Positions 48,615 through 57,342 of a stretch of 64,000 bases of DNA are shown one piece after another (within the stretch, counting starts at the first letter, position 1; each line of letters begins with the position of its first letter). The notes beneath the pieces were generated by a model. It worked only from the letters and a program-made list of their open reading frames with translations, was not told where the DNA came from and did not search any database. This stretch comes from Promicromonospora sp042731755 (GTDB lineage: Bacteria > Actinomycetota > Actinomycetes > Actinomycetales > Cellulomonadaceae), in assembly GCF_042731755.1 (NCBI RefSeq), contig NZ_JBHWLR010000004.1, positions 248,001 to 312,000 on the forward strand, given 5' to 3'. Made by a program: the position numbers and the translations under genes.

Positions 48615-51250
48615 GCTCGCACCTCCAGCTTGGGGCCCGCGATGACGACGCCGGACGCGCGCTCCGCCGACGTCGCCGGACGGCGCTGGCCGCGCTCGGT
48701 GACGTAGGCGAGCGACGGGTCGGCGTCCTTCGGGGCGTTGACGAAGGAGGAGAACCGGCGCAGCTTCTCCGGGTCCTCCAGCACGGCCTTCCACTCGTCC
48801 TCGTAGTTCTCGACGTGCCGGGCCATCGCGGCGTCCAGGTCGGCGCAGATGCCGAGCGAGTCGTCCATGATCACCTCGCGCACGCCCTCCAGGCCGCCGT
48901 CGACCTCCTCGATCCAGGGCGCCGTGCGCTGCAGCCGGTCGGCCGTGCGCACGTAGTACATGAGGAAGCGGTCGATGGTGCGCAGGAGCTCCTCGGAGGT
49001 CAGGTCCTCCGCGAGCAGCTTCGCGTGCCGCGGCGTCTGACCGCCGTTGCCGCCCACGTAGATGTTCCAGCCCTTGTCCGTGGCGATGACGCCCACGTCC
49101 TTGCCGCGTGCCTCCGCGCACTCGCGGGCGCAGCCCGAGACGCCCATCTTGAGCTTGTGGGGCGAGCGCAGGCCGCGGTAGCGCAGCTCCAGCTCGACGG
49201 CCATGCCCACGGAGTCCTGCACGCCGTACCTGCACCAGGTGGAGCCGACGCACGACTTCACGGTGCGCAGCGACTTGCCGTACGCGTGCCCGGACTCGAA
49301 GCCGGCGTCGACCAGGCGGCGCCAGATGTCCGGGAGCTGCTCCACGCGGGCGCCGAACATGTCGATGCGCTGGCCGCCCGTGATCTTCGTGTACAGCCCG
49401 AAGTCGCGCGCGACCTCGCCGACCACGATGAGACCCTCCGGCGTGACCTCGCCGCCGGGCATCCGGGGCACCACCGAGTAGGTGCCGTCCTTCTGCAGGT
49501 TGGCGAGCATGTGGTCGTTCGTGTCCTGGAGCGTGGACTGCTCGCCGGCCAGGATGTGCCCGTTGCCCAGGCTCGCCAGGATCGACGCGACGACGGGCTT
49601 GCAGATGTCGCAGCCGCGGCCCCTTGCAGTGGTGGCCGCGGTGGTGCCCGCGTCGCGGTCCGCCGTCGTGCCGCTCCCGAACCGGGCCACGATGTCGCTG
49701 AACGAGTGCAGGTCGGCGACCCGAACGGCGTCGAAGAGCTGGGCGCGGGACATCTCGAAGTGCTCGCACAGGGCCGTGCTGACCTCGATGCCCGCGCGCT
49801 CCAGCTCGGTGTCCACGAGCTTCTTGACCAGCGGCAGGCAGGCGCCGCAGGTGGTGCCGGCCCGGGTGCAGGCCTTCACGCCCGGCACGTCCGTGCACTG
49901 GTGCTCGGTGACGGCGCCGCGGATGGTGCCCGCCGAGACGCTGTTGCAGGAGCAGACGTTGGCGTCGTCGGGCAGCTCCAGGCCCGGGGCACCGCCGCCG
50001 CCCTCGGGGAGCAGGAACGCGCTCGGGTCGTCGCCGGGCAGCTCCGCGCCGAGCATGGGGCGCAGGCTCGCGTACGGTGCGGCGTCGCCCACAAAGACGC
50101 CGCCCAGGAGGGTGCGGGCGTCGTCCGAGAGCACGAGCTTCTTGTAGACGCCGGCCACGGGGTCGGCCCAGACCACCTCGACGGCGTCCTCGGTGCGGGC
50201 GTGCGCGTCCCCGAACGAGGCGACGTCGACACCGGACAGCTTGAGCTTGGTCGCGGTGTCCGCCCCGGGGAACTCGGCCAGGCCGCCGAGCAGCCGGTCC
50301 ACGACCACCTCGGCCATCGTGTTGCCGGGCGCCACGAGGCCCAGGCAACGGCCCTCGATGCAGGCGACCTCGCCGACGGCCCAGACGTGCGGGTCCTCGG
50401 TGCGGCAGGTCAGGTCGACGACGACGCCGCCGCGCTCGCCGACCGGCAGCCCGGCCGCCCGGCCGAGCTCGTCGCGGGGACGCACGCCGGTGGCGACCAC
50501 GACGACGTCGACGTCGAGCCGCCCGCCGTCCGCGAAGTCGAGCCGGCCCACGTGGCCGGTGCGGCGGTGCGGCTTCATCTGGCTGGTCGCGGTCTCGGCG
50601 CGGACGCCGATGCCCTTGCCGTTGATCAGGCGCTTCAGCGCGTGGCCGCCGCCCAGGTCGACCTGGACACCCATCAGGTGGGTACCGAACTCGATCACCG
50701 TGGCCTGCGCGTCCAGCGCGGTCAGGGCCCCGGCGGCCTCCAGGCCGAGCAGGCCGCCGCCGATGACGGCGCCGCGCACCGGCTTGCCCTCGGGGTAGCT
50801 CCGGCGCTTCTCCTCGACCCAGCCGCGCAGGGCCGCGACGTCGTCGATGGTGCGGTAGACGAAGACGCCGGGGAGGTCGTTCCCGGGGATGGGCGGCATC
50901 GCGGCGCTGGAGCCCGTGGCGAGCACCAGCTCGTCGTAGGCGTGCACGTGGCCCAGGCGGTCCGTGACGGTCTTCGCCGCGCGGTCGATCGACTCGATCT
51001 TGCGGTCGGTGTGCAGGGTGACGAGCGGGTCCGCCCACAGGGCCGGGTCGCCCAGGGCGATGCCATCGGGGCCCTCGTCGAACCAGCGGGTCAGGCCCAC
51101 GCGGTCGTAGGGCGCGCGGGGCTCTTCCGCGAAGACGGTGACGTGGTAGCGACCGGCGTCGTCCCGGGCGCGCAGCGCCTCGACGAGCCGCTGCGCGACC
51201 ATGCCACCGCCGATCACCACAAGGTGCTGAGGATTGCCGGAATTGACCAT
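48611..51250 (-). CDS. nirB: NAD(P)H-dependent nitrite reductase large subunit
   Basis: The 879-residue product reduces nitrite to ammonium in the cytoplasm. Order of domains: FAD-binding start HLVVIGGGMVAQRLVEAL, NAD-binding region with GAVIGGGLLGLEAAGAL, a BFD-like [2Fe-2S] motif near residues 430-465 (CSCNSVSAGTIRGA ... CTRAGTTCGACL), then the sulfite/nitrite reductase halves with the [4Fe-4S]-siroheme ligands at about 665-710 (CVGSTWCRYG and SGCAREC). Length is normal. It is first in the operon nirB-nirD-cobA-hemD with three 4-bp-type overlaps, so cofactor and enzyme are made together. Confidence 0.95.
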   Translation of the reverse strand: MVNSGNPQHLVVIGGGMVAQRLVEALRARDDAGRYHVTVFAEEPRAPYDRVGLTRWFDEGPDGIALGDPALWADPLVTLHTDRKIESIDRAAKTVTDRLGHVHAYDELVLATGSSAAMPPIPGNDLPGVFVYRTIDDVAALRGWVEEKRRSYPEGKPVRGAVIGGGLLGLEAAGALTALDAQATVIEFGTHLMGVQVDLGGGHALKRLINGKGIGVRAETATSQMKPHRRTGHVGRLDFADGGRLDVDVVVVATGVRPRDELGRAAGLPVGERGGVVVDLTCRTEDPHVWAVGEVACIEGRCLGLVAPGNTMAEVVVDRLLGGLAEFPGADTATKLKLSGVDVASFGDAHARTEDAVEVVWADPVAGVYKKLVLSDDARTLLGGVFVGDAAPYASLRPMLGAELPGDDPSAFLLPEGGGGAPGLELPDDANVCSCNSVSAGTIRGAVTEHQCTDVPGVKACTRAGTTCGACLPLVKKLVDTELERAGIEVSTALCEHFEMSRAQLFDAVRVADLHSFSDIVARFGSGTTADRDAGTTAATTARGRGCDICKPVVASILASLGNGHILAGEQSTLQDTNDHMLANLQKDGTYSVVPRMPGGEVTPEGLIVVGEVARDFGLYTKITGGQRIDMFGARVEQLPDIWRRLVDAGFESGHAYGKSLRTVKSCVGSTWCRYGVQDSVGMAVELELRYRGLRSPHKLKMGVSGCARECAEARGKDVGVIATDKGWNIYVGGNGGQTPRHAKLLAEDLTSEELLRTIDRFLMYYVRTADRLQRTAPWIEEVDGGLEGVREVIMDDSLGICADLDAAMARHVENYEDEWKAVLEDPEKLRRFSSFVNAPKDADPSLAYVTERGQRRPATSAERASGVVIAGPKLEVRA

Positions 51251-51465
51251 GTCTTGACCGTAGGTCGCGGGTTTTTCGCGCTGGTGCGCCCTCGGTTACC
51301 CGAGCCGAACATCTTCCTCACAGGGCCCTGCATGCTCTGGTGAGCGCGGGCCCGGGGTGGGCCGGGGAGCGCGGGCCGGGGGGTGGCTGGTGAGCGCGGG
51401 CCGGGTGGCGGAATGCGGGCCCGGAGCGCCACCAGACCCGCGTTCATCGCCGCTACCGTGATGGC

Positions 51466-52281
51466 GTGGACATCCGGACCGTGCGGGACCCGATCGTGCG
51501 GGCCGGTCGGCGTTGGTTGCGCCGCGTCAACGACCGGCACCCTTGGAGCCACAACGACCACTTCCACGGCTGGGTCCTGCGACGGCTGCCGGTGCAGCGG
51601 CTGCGCGTGCTCGACGTCGGGTGCGGCCGAGGACTCCTGCTGAGCCGGCTGCGCGGACGGTTCGACGAGGTGCTGGGCGTGGACGCGGACGCAGACATGG
51701 CCTCGATCGCGGCCGAGCGGTTCGCCGGCGACCCCTCGGTGACCGTGCGCCGGGCCCGGTTCGAGGAGGTCGACGGCACGTTCGACGCCGTCACGATGAT
51801 CGCGGTGCTGCACCACCTGCCGCTGGAGGCCGCGCTGCGGCACGCCGCCGAGCTGCTCACTCCCGGCGGACGGCTGCTGGTGGTCGGCCTGGCGCGGTCC
51901 GACTCGCTGGCCGACCTCGCCTGGGACCTCCCGTCCTCCCTGCTCAACCCGCTGGTGGGGCTGGTCAAGCATCCACAGCCGGTTCGCGTGCCTGTGGACA
52001 ACGGCGGTAGCGGCGCGGGCGACGGCCGTCCTGGTGCGGGCGACGGCCGTCCTGGTACGGACGGCGGGCGTCCCAGCGCAGGCGACGGGCGTCCCAGCGC
52101 GGCCGACGGGCGTCCCGGCGCAGGCGACGGCGGAGGGAACAGCGAACCGGAGATGCCGGTGCGCGATCCCGCCGAGACGTTCGCGGAGATCTCCCGGACC
52201 GCCCGCGCCGTGCTGCCGGGAGCACGCGTCCGCCGTCGGCTGTTCTTCCGGTACACGCTGGAGTGGACCCGGCCGCGTTGA
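51466..52281 (+). CDS. Class I SAM-dependent methyltransferase with in-frame tandem repeat
   Basis: GTG 51466 gives 271 residues. The Rossmann core is LRVLDVGCGRGLLLSRLRGRFDEVLGVDADADMASIAAERF, with FDAVTMIAVLHHLPLE (motif IV) and LLTPGGRLLVVGLARSD. The fold resembles UbiE/small-molecule methyltransferases; substrate unknown. Residues about 181-226 are a low-complexity insert of repeated GDGRPGA/GDGRPSA units encoded by a tandem DNA repeat, between the core and the final strands (FAEISRTARAVLPGARVRRRLFFRYTLEW). It separates the two nitrogen operons and is read the opposite way. Confidence 0.82.
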   Translation: MDIRTVRDPIVRAGRRWLRRVNDRHPWSHNDHFHGWVLRRLPVQRLRVLDVGCGRGLLLSRLRGRFDEVLGVDADADMASIAAERFAGDPSVTVRRARFEEVDGTFDAVTMIAVLHHLPLEAALRHAAELLTPGGRLLVVGLARSDSLADLAWDLPSSLLNPLVGLVKHPQPVRVPVDNGGSGAGDGRPGAGDGRPGTDGGRPSAGDGRPSAADGRPGAGDGGGNSEPEMPVRDPAETFAEISRTARAVLPGARVRRRLFFRYTLEWTRPR

Positions 52282-52850
52282 GGTGCCGCGGTACGAAGGG
52301 GTGGCATGCAGAGGTACAAGGGGCTGGCGTGCCGCGGTACGAGGGATGAGATGTCACGGCACGAAGTGAGCGACGCGCGGGCGGACATCGGACGCCCCTG
52401 GACGGAGAACCAGACTGCCGTGTCCGGTTCGTGCGGGTTCTTTGCGGAGTGAGGTGAGGCCAACCAGAGGGTGTTGGGTGGGCTGAATATCGTTCGGCCT
52501 CGTCCCGCCCGATTCACCTCAGCCGGACAGTCCGCCTGAGCAAGATTCCGCGGGTCCCAGTCGAACGAGATGCGGCCTACCCGGCACCCTCCGCAACAGC
52601 GCTGTCCGCCCCAGAACACTTCCCGCGACGGTCGCCGCCAGCCGCCGGGCGCCAGCCGCCGGGCGCCGAGCGTCGGGCACCGGGGCACCGGGGCACCGGG
52701 CGGAAGGTGCGCTTCTACCCCGTCATTGGGCCCGAAATCAGGCTGATTCCGGGCCCAATGACGGGGTAGAAGCGCACCTCGCGCATCCGCCGCGCCTCCC
52801 GCACCTTCCACACCCGCCGCACCTGCAGCACCTCCAGCAGCTGCCGCGCA
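52282..52850. other. Gene-free stretch with repeats and a strong hairpin
   Basis: No supported gene in these 569 bases. The left part has two copies of TGCCGCGGTACGA; the middle is G/C-rich with short tandem CACCGGGG and GCCGCCGGGCGCC units (about 52635-52700); the right part holds the perfect hairpin 52705-52779. Open frames in either direction cross the repeats and lack plausible starts. Confidence 0.55.
52705..52779. terminator. Perfect 29-bp inverted repeat
   Basis: Arms 52705-52733 and 52751-52779 are exact complements around a 17-base loop. It lies 70 bases past the stop of the FAD subunit gene (52851) on the minus strand and is more than is needed for termination. Confidence 0.7.
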
Positions 52851-54638
52851 TCACGCCGGTTCCGGGATCGCCTCCTCCGATGCGCGGAGCCAGTCGACCA
52901 GGCCGCAGACGGCGTCCTTGCACGAGCCGCAGCCCGTCGTCGCGCGGGTCTCGCGCACCACCTCCTCGACCGAGTGCGCACCCGGCGGGCACGCGCCCGC
53001 GATGTCGCCCTTGGTCACGCCGTTGCAGCGGCACACCACGGCGTCCTCGGGCATGTGCTCGGGGGACGACGCCGGGGCGGCCGCCGCCATCACCGGGGTG
53101 AGCAGCAGGAACGCGGGGTCCAGCGGCGCGGGGGTGCGGCGGGTGTAGGCGGCGGTGAGGTCGGCGGCGACGCGTGGGTCACCCACGCACGTGGCGCCCA
53201 CGAGGATGCCGTCGGAGACCACCACCTCGATGAACCGGCCCGCCCTCGGGTCGGCGAGGCGGATCGCTCGCTGCGTCAGCTCGTCCGGGCGCGACGGGCC
53301 GCAGACCCCCATCGTGGTGACGCTGAGCGGGCCGGCCTTGATCTTCACGACGTCGGTCCCGCGGGTGTCGATCCCCCGGTCCGTCTGGGCGCGGCTCGTC
53401 GTCGCGCCGCTGGTCAGCAGGGCTCCGAGACGGACCGCCATGCTGGGCTGGGCGCAGTCGTGCGGCAGCCGCAGGTGCGCCGTCGGCCGGGTCCCGGCGG
53501 GATCGCCGGGCGTACCGACACCGGCGACCCCCGCCGACGCACCGACCCGCGCGGCCGGCGTCGCGACGGCCGGCACCGGCGTGACCGGCTCCACCAGCGA
53601 GACCAGGTGCTCCGCCAGGCGGCGCGCCTGGTCCCAGCCCTCCGCGACGAGCCCCCGCGAACCGCTCGGGGGCTGCGCGCAATCGCCGATCGCGTGCACG
53701 CGCGGGTCGTCCGGGCTGGCGAGGTCGTACCCGACGACGACGCCGCGGTCCGTCGTCAGCCCCGCCGCCGCGGCGAGGCCCGTCTCGGGGATGGTGCCGA
53801 CGGAGAACACGATCAGGCGCGCCGCGACCACCTCGTCGCGCACGGCACGACCCGCCGAGCCGCCCATCGACACCCCACCGACGCCCGCCACCGCGCCCGC
53901 CGCCGCGCTCGCAGCCGCCCCCGCCGTCACGCCCGCGCTGTCCCGGACCCGGATGCCGACGGCGCGTCCGCCTGCCACGAGCACCTCGCTCGAGATGCTG
54001 TTCTGCCGCACGGTCACGCCCTGGCCCTCCAGCCCGGCCCTAACGACGTCCGCGGCCTCGGGGACGAGCTGCCGCTCCATGAGTCCCTCGGAGTGGTGGA
54101 CGAGCGTCACGTTCAGGCCGCGACCGGCGAGCCCGACGGCGGCCTCCAGGCCCAGCACGCCGCCGCCGACCACCACGGCGCGCGGCGAGTTGACGGTGGC
54201 GGCCACGATCTCGCGGGCGTCGTCGAGGTTGCGCAGCGTGTGCACCCCGGCAGGCAGGCCGCCGTCGGGCGTGCGCAGGCCCGGGATCGGCGGGACGCGG
54301 GCCGCCGCGCCGGTCGCCAGCACCACGTGGTCGTAGGGGTGCACGGTGCCGTCGTCGGCGTGCACCACGCGTGACTCCCGGTCGATCGACGTCGCGGTGA
54401 CGCCCCGGCGCACGCTGACGCGGGCGCCGTCCGGCAGGGGCATCGTGATGGCCGCGACGTCGGTGCGGCCGGCCACCACGTCGCTCAGCAGCACGCGGTT
54501 GTACGGCTCGTACGGCTCGCTGCCGAGCACCGTGATGTCGAAGGCCTCGGGCTCGCGGCGGAGCAGCTCGTCGACGAGCCGCGAGCCGACCATCCCGAAA
54601 CCCACCACGACGACCTTCACAGGGACACGCAGGTTCAT
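52851..54638 (-). CDS. FAD/NAD(P) and [2Fe-2S] electron-transfer subunit of assimilatory nitrate reductase
   Basis: ATG 54638 has AAGGAG upstream and overlaps the nasA stop as ATGA; 595 residues. It starts VKVVVVGFGMVGSRLVDELL (FAD), has ATGAAARVPPIPG and VVVGGGVLGLEAAVGLAGRG (NAD), and a C-terminal BFD-like [2Fe-2S] domain at about 536-575 (CRCNGVTKGDIAGACPPG ... TGCGSCKDAVCGLVDWL). It resembles the N-terminal half of NirB and corresponds to Bacillus NasB or Klebsiella NasC, passing electrons from NAD(P)H to the molybdenum subunit. A Gly/Ala/Val-rich stretch (AGVTAGAAASAAAGAVAGVGG) and another near residue 365 look like low-complexity inserts. Confidence 0.88.
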   Translation of the reverse strand: MNLRVPVKVVVVGFGMVGSRLVDELLRREPEAFDITVLGSEPYEPYNRVLLSDVVAGRTDVAAITMPLPDGARVSVRRGVTATSIDRESRVVHADDGTVHPYDHVVLATGAAARVPPIPGLRTPDGGLPAGVHTLRNLDDAREIVAATVNSPRAVVVGGGVLGLEAAVGLAGRGLNVTLVHHSEGLMERQLVPEAADVVRAGLEGQGVTVRQNSISSEVLVAGGRAVGIRVRDSAGVTAGAAASAAAGAVAGVGGVSMGGSAGRAVRDEVVAARLIVFSVGTIPETGLAAAAGLTTDRGVVVGYDLASPDDPRVHAIGDCAQPPSGSRGLVAEGWDQARRLAEHLVSLVEPVTPVPAVATPAARVGASAGVAGVGTPGDPAGTRPTAHLRLPHDCAQPSMAVRLGALLTSGATTSRAQTDRGIDTRGTDVVKIKAGPLSVTTMGVCGPSRPDELTQRAIRLADPRAGRFIEVVVSDGILVGATCVGDPRVAADLTAAYTRRTPAPLDPAFLLLTPVMAAAAPASSPEHMPEDAVVCRCNGVTKGDIAGACPPGAHSVEEVVRETRATTGCGSCKDAVCGLVDWLRASEEAIPEPA

Positions 54639-57340
54639 GTCGAGAGCTCCTTCTGTAGGGTGCCCGGCCGGTCGAGCGTGTCGACCGCCGGAGCGTCCAC
54701 CACTGCGGCGTCCACCACCGTGACGTCCACCGCGCAGACCTTGAACTCCGGCATCCCGGAGATCGGATCGGTGGCATCCGTCGTCACCTGGTTGACCGAC
54801 CCGGTGCCGCTCCAGTGGAACGGCATGAAGACGGTGTCGGGACGTACGGCGTCGGTCCAGCGCGCGGTCGCCTCGACCCGGCCACGGGCGCTGGTGAGGC
54901 GCACGCGGGCGCCGTCGGGCACGCCGACGCGGAAGCCCAGCATCGGGTGCAGCTCCACGTACGGCTCGGCCACGAGGCGCTCCAGCTCGGCGACGCGGTG
55001 CGTCTGCGCGCCCGACTGGTAGTGCTGCAGCACGCGGCCCGTGACCAGGTAGACCGGGGCGTCGGGGCGCACCTCGTCGCTCGGGCCCACGTGGTCGACG
55101 GCGACCATGCGCGCACGGCCGTCGGGCGTCCCGAACCGGTCGAGGAACAGCCGCGGCGTCCCGGGGTGCGGCGACGTCTGCGACGTGTCGGACGCCGAGG
55201 CCACGGGAGGGACCTGTGGGTCTGACACGTGCCCCGCAGACGCCGGGACCGGCCAGAACAGGCCCGGGCCGCCGGCCGCCTCGTCGGCGTCGAGCCGGGC
55301 GTGGGACAGCCCGGAGTAGTCGGCGGGGCCGCCAGCGGACGCACGGGCGAGCTCGTCGAACACCACGGCGGGGTCGGTCGGGAACGCGAGCTTCTCGGGT
55401 GCGCCGAGCCGGCGCGCCAGCTCCGCGAGGATCCACAGCTCGGAGCGCGCCTCGCCCGGCGCCCGCATCGCGGCCCGACGGCGGATGACGCGCCCCTCGA
55501 GCGACGTCATGGTGCCCTCCTCCTCGGCCCACTGGGTCACGGGGAGCACGACGTCGGCGAGCAGCGCCGTCTCGCTCGGGACGAAGTCGCAGACCACCAG
55601 GAGGTCGAGGCTGCGCAGCCGGTCGATCACGCTGCCCGCGTTCGGGGCGCTGACCACCAGGTTGGACCCGTGCACCAGCAGCGCCCGGGGGCGGTCGGGG
55701 GCCCGCACGCCGTCGGGGTCCACGGCCCCGAGGGACTTCAGGAGCTGCACCGCCGGCAGGCCGGGGCCCGGGAGCGACGCCGGGTCCACGCCCCAGACGG
55801 CGGCGACGTGCTCGCGCGCAGCCGGGTCGTCGATCTTGCGGTAGCCCGGGAGCTGGTCGGCCTTCTGGCCGTGCTCCCGGCCGCCCTGCCCGTTGCCCTG
55901 CCCCGTGATCGCGCCGTAGCCCGAGCCGACGCGCCCCGGCAGGCCGAGCGCCAGCGCCAGGTTGATCGCCGCGGTGACCGTCGCGGTGCCCTGCGTGGAC
56001 TGCTCGACGCCGCGCCCGGTCAGCACGTACGCGCCCGTGCCGCCGTGCACCGGGGCGGCGGCGGCCAGAAGGCGGGCCACGCGGCGCAGCTCGTCGGCGG
56101 GCACGCCCGAGACCGTCTCGACCCGCTCGGGCCACCAGCCGGCGACCGAGCGCGCGACGTCGTCGAACCCCGTGGTGCGCTCCGCCAGGTACGCCCGGTC
56201 GGCGAGCCCCTCGGCGAGCACCACGTGCAGCAGCCCGAGCAGCACCGCGAGGTCCGTGCCGGGCACCGGGGCGAGGTGCACGCCCTGGGCTGCGGAGGTG
56301 CCTGCGCCGTCCGCCCGCCCGGCGGCGCCTGGTTGCCCGACGGCGCCTGGTTGCCCGGCAGAGCCTGGTTGCCCGGCAGAGCCTGGTTGCCCGACGACGC
56401 CCGCCGCCGTCTGCCCGGCCGGCCCCGCACCCGCACGCCCGCCCGACGCCGGGTCCTCCGTGAGCCGGGCCGTCGCGGACCGCCGCGGGTCCACGACGAC
56501 GAGCCCGCCCGCCGCCCGCGCCCCGGCGAGGTGCTGGACGGCGGGCGGCATGGTCTCGGCGACGTTCGAGCCGAGGAGCAGCACGGCCTGGGCGCCGCCG
56601 AGGTCGGACAGCGGGAAGGGCAGGCCGCGGTCGACGCCGAACGACCGGTTCATCCCCGCCGCCGCGGACGCCATGCAGAAGCGTCCGTTGTAGTCGATGT
56701 TCGGCGTGCGCAGCACGGTCCGCGCGAACTTGCCGAGCATGTACGCCTTCTCGTTGGTCAGCCCGCCGCCGCCGAACACGGCCACGGTCTGCGGGCCGTG
56801 CTCCGCGGCCAGCGTGGCCAGCCGGCCGGCCACCACGTCGAGTGCCACGTCCCAGGAGACGGGGACCAGCGGACTGACTCGCCGACCCTCGTCGGCCGAG
56901 TCAGCCGGCTGGTCGGACCAACCCGCTGACTCGCCAACCTTCTCGGCCGAGTCAGTCAGGTGGTCGGACCAACCCGCTGACTCGGCAGATCCTTCTGCCG
57001 AGTCAGTCGGGTGGTCCATAGCCGTCAGCAGGGACTCGCGGACCAGCGGGGTGGTGATCCGGTCGGCCGCGCCGAGCACCGCCGCCGACGTCCACCCCTT
57101 CTGGCACAGCCCGCCCCGGTTGGTCGGGAAGTCGCGTGGCTGCACCTCGGGCACGCCCGGCAGGCCAGACCCGCCCGGCACACCAGACGCACCCGCCGCA
57201 CCCGGCACATCCGCGCCCGGCACATCCGCGCCCGGCACACCCGTGCCCGACGCCGCCGCGCGCGGCGTCAGCGACATCCCGCACTGCAGCGCGCAGTAGG
57301 GGCAGTGCGAGTCGACCGCGGTTCCGGGGGAGGCGAGCAT
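54635..57340 (-). CDS. nasA: Assimilatory nitrate reductase catalytic subunit (molybdopterin oxidoreductase)
   Basis: ATG 57340 begins 2 bases after the narK stop; 901 residues. The [4Fe-4S] ligands are Cys13, Cys16, Cys20 and Cys79 (CPYCALQCGM ... GGLCQKGW). Core motifs include GKFARTVLRTPNIDYNGRFCM, SNVAETMPP, VVVDPRRSATA and the C-terminal dinucleotide domain (VYLVTGRVLQHYQSGAQTHR, VFMPFHWSGTGSVNQVT). Relatives have about 700-750 residues; the excess lies in low-complexity inserts at about 31-63 (PGADV units), 110-155 (SAGWSDQ units), 296-352 (GQPGSA units) and 704-720. It should reduce nitrate to nitrite in the cytoplasm. Confidence 0.9.
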   Translation of the reverse strand: MLASPGTAVDSHCPYCALQCGMSLTPRAAASGTGVPGADVPGADVPGAAGASGVPGGSGLPGVPEVQPRDFPTNRGGLCQKGWTSAAVLGAADRITTPLVRESLLTAMDHPTDSAEGSAESAGWSDHLTDSAEKVGESAGWSDQPADSADEGRRVSPLVPVSWDVALDVVAGRLATLAAEHGPQTVAVFGGGGLTNEKAYMLGKFARTVLRTPNIDYNGRFCMASAAAGMNRSFGVDRGLPFPLSDLGGAQAVLLLGSNVAETMPPAVQHLAGARAAGGLVVVDPRRSATARLTEDPASGGRAGAGPAGQTAAGVVGQPGSAGQPGSAGQPGAVGQPGAAGRADGAGTSAAQGVHLAPVPGTDLAVLLGLLHVVLAEGLADRAYLAERTTGFDDVARSVAGWWPERVETVSGVPADELRRVARLLAAAAPVHGGTGAYVLTGRGVEQSTQGTATVTAAINLALALGLPGRVGSGYGAITGQGNGQGGREHGQKADQLPGYRKIDDPAAREHVAAVWGVDPASLPGPGLPAVQLLKSLGAVDPDGVRAPDRPRALLVHGSNLVVSAPNAGSVIDRLRSLDLLVVCDFVPSETALLADVVLPVTQWAEEEGTMTSLEGRVIRRRAAMRAPGEARSELWILAELARRLGAPEKLAFPTDPAVVFDELARASAGGPADYSGLSHARLDADEAAGGPGLFWPVPASAGHVSDPQVPPVASASDTSQTSPHPGTPRLFLDRFGTPDGRARMVAVDHVGPSDEVRPDAPVYLVTGRVLQHYQSGAQTHRVAELERLVAEPYVELHPMLGFRVGVPDGARVRLTSARGRVEATARWTDAVRPDTVFMPFHWSGTGSVNQVTTDATDPISGMPEFKVCAVDVTVVDAAVVDAPAVDTLDRPGTLQKELST
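55183..55230. repeat. Degenerate copy 4 of the repeated palindrome, inside nasA
   Basis: The outer parts ACGTGTCGGAC and GTCTGACACGT are inverted, as in the intergenic copies at 14941, 34153 and 38085, while the middle has drifted. It encodes nasA residues about 704-720 in frame. Confidence 0.55.
56876..57013. repeat. In-frame tandem/palindromic repeat inside nasA
   Basis: Two full units and one partial unit each carry CGAGTCAG, then GGTCGGACCAACCCG, then CTGACTCG. The outer octamers are inverted repeats, and GGTCGGACC is itself palindromic. The translation is a repeated (T/A)DSAE-SAGWSD(Q/H). Confidence 0.7.
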
Positions 57341-57342
57341 GG

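Noticed and set aside
51270..51300. GTTAC-type half site upstream of nirB as a GlnR box
   Set aside because: Only one half fits; the second half with 6-base spacing is absent, so the match is no better than chance.
51453..52811. 452-codon minus-strand frame across the methyltransferase and the gene-free stretch
   Set aside because: It translates the GDGRP repeat antisense and the perfect palindrome; no family features and no ribosome-binding site.
56876..57013. Repeat-spacer look of the SAGWSDQ repeats
   Set aside because: Unit and spacer lengths are irregular, only two and a half units exist and the frame of nasA is kept; not a CRISPR.
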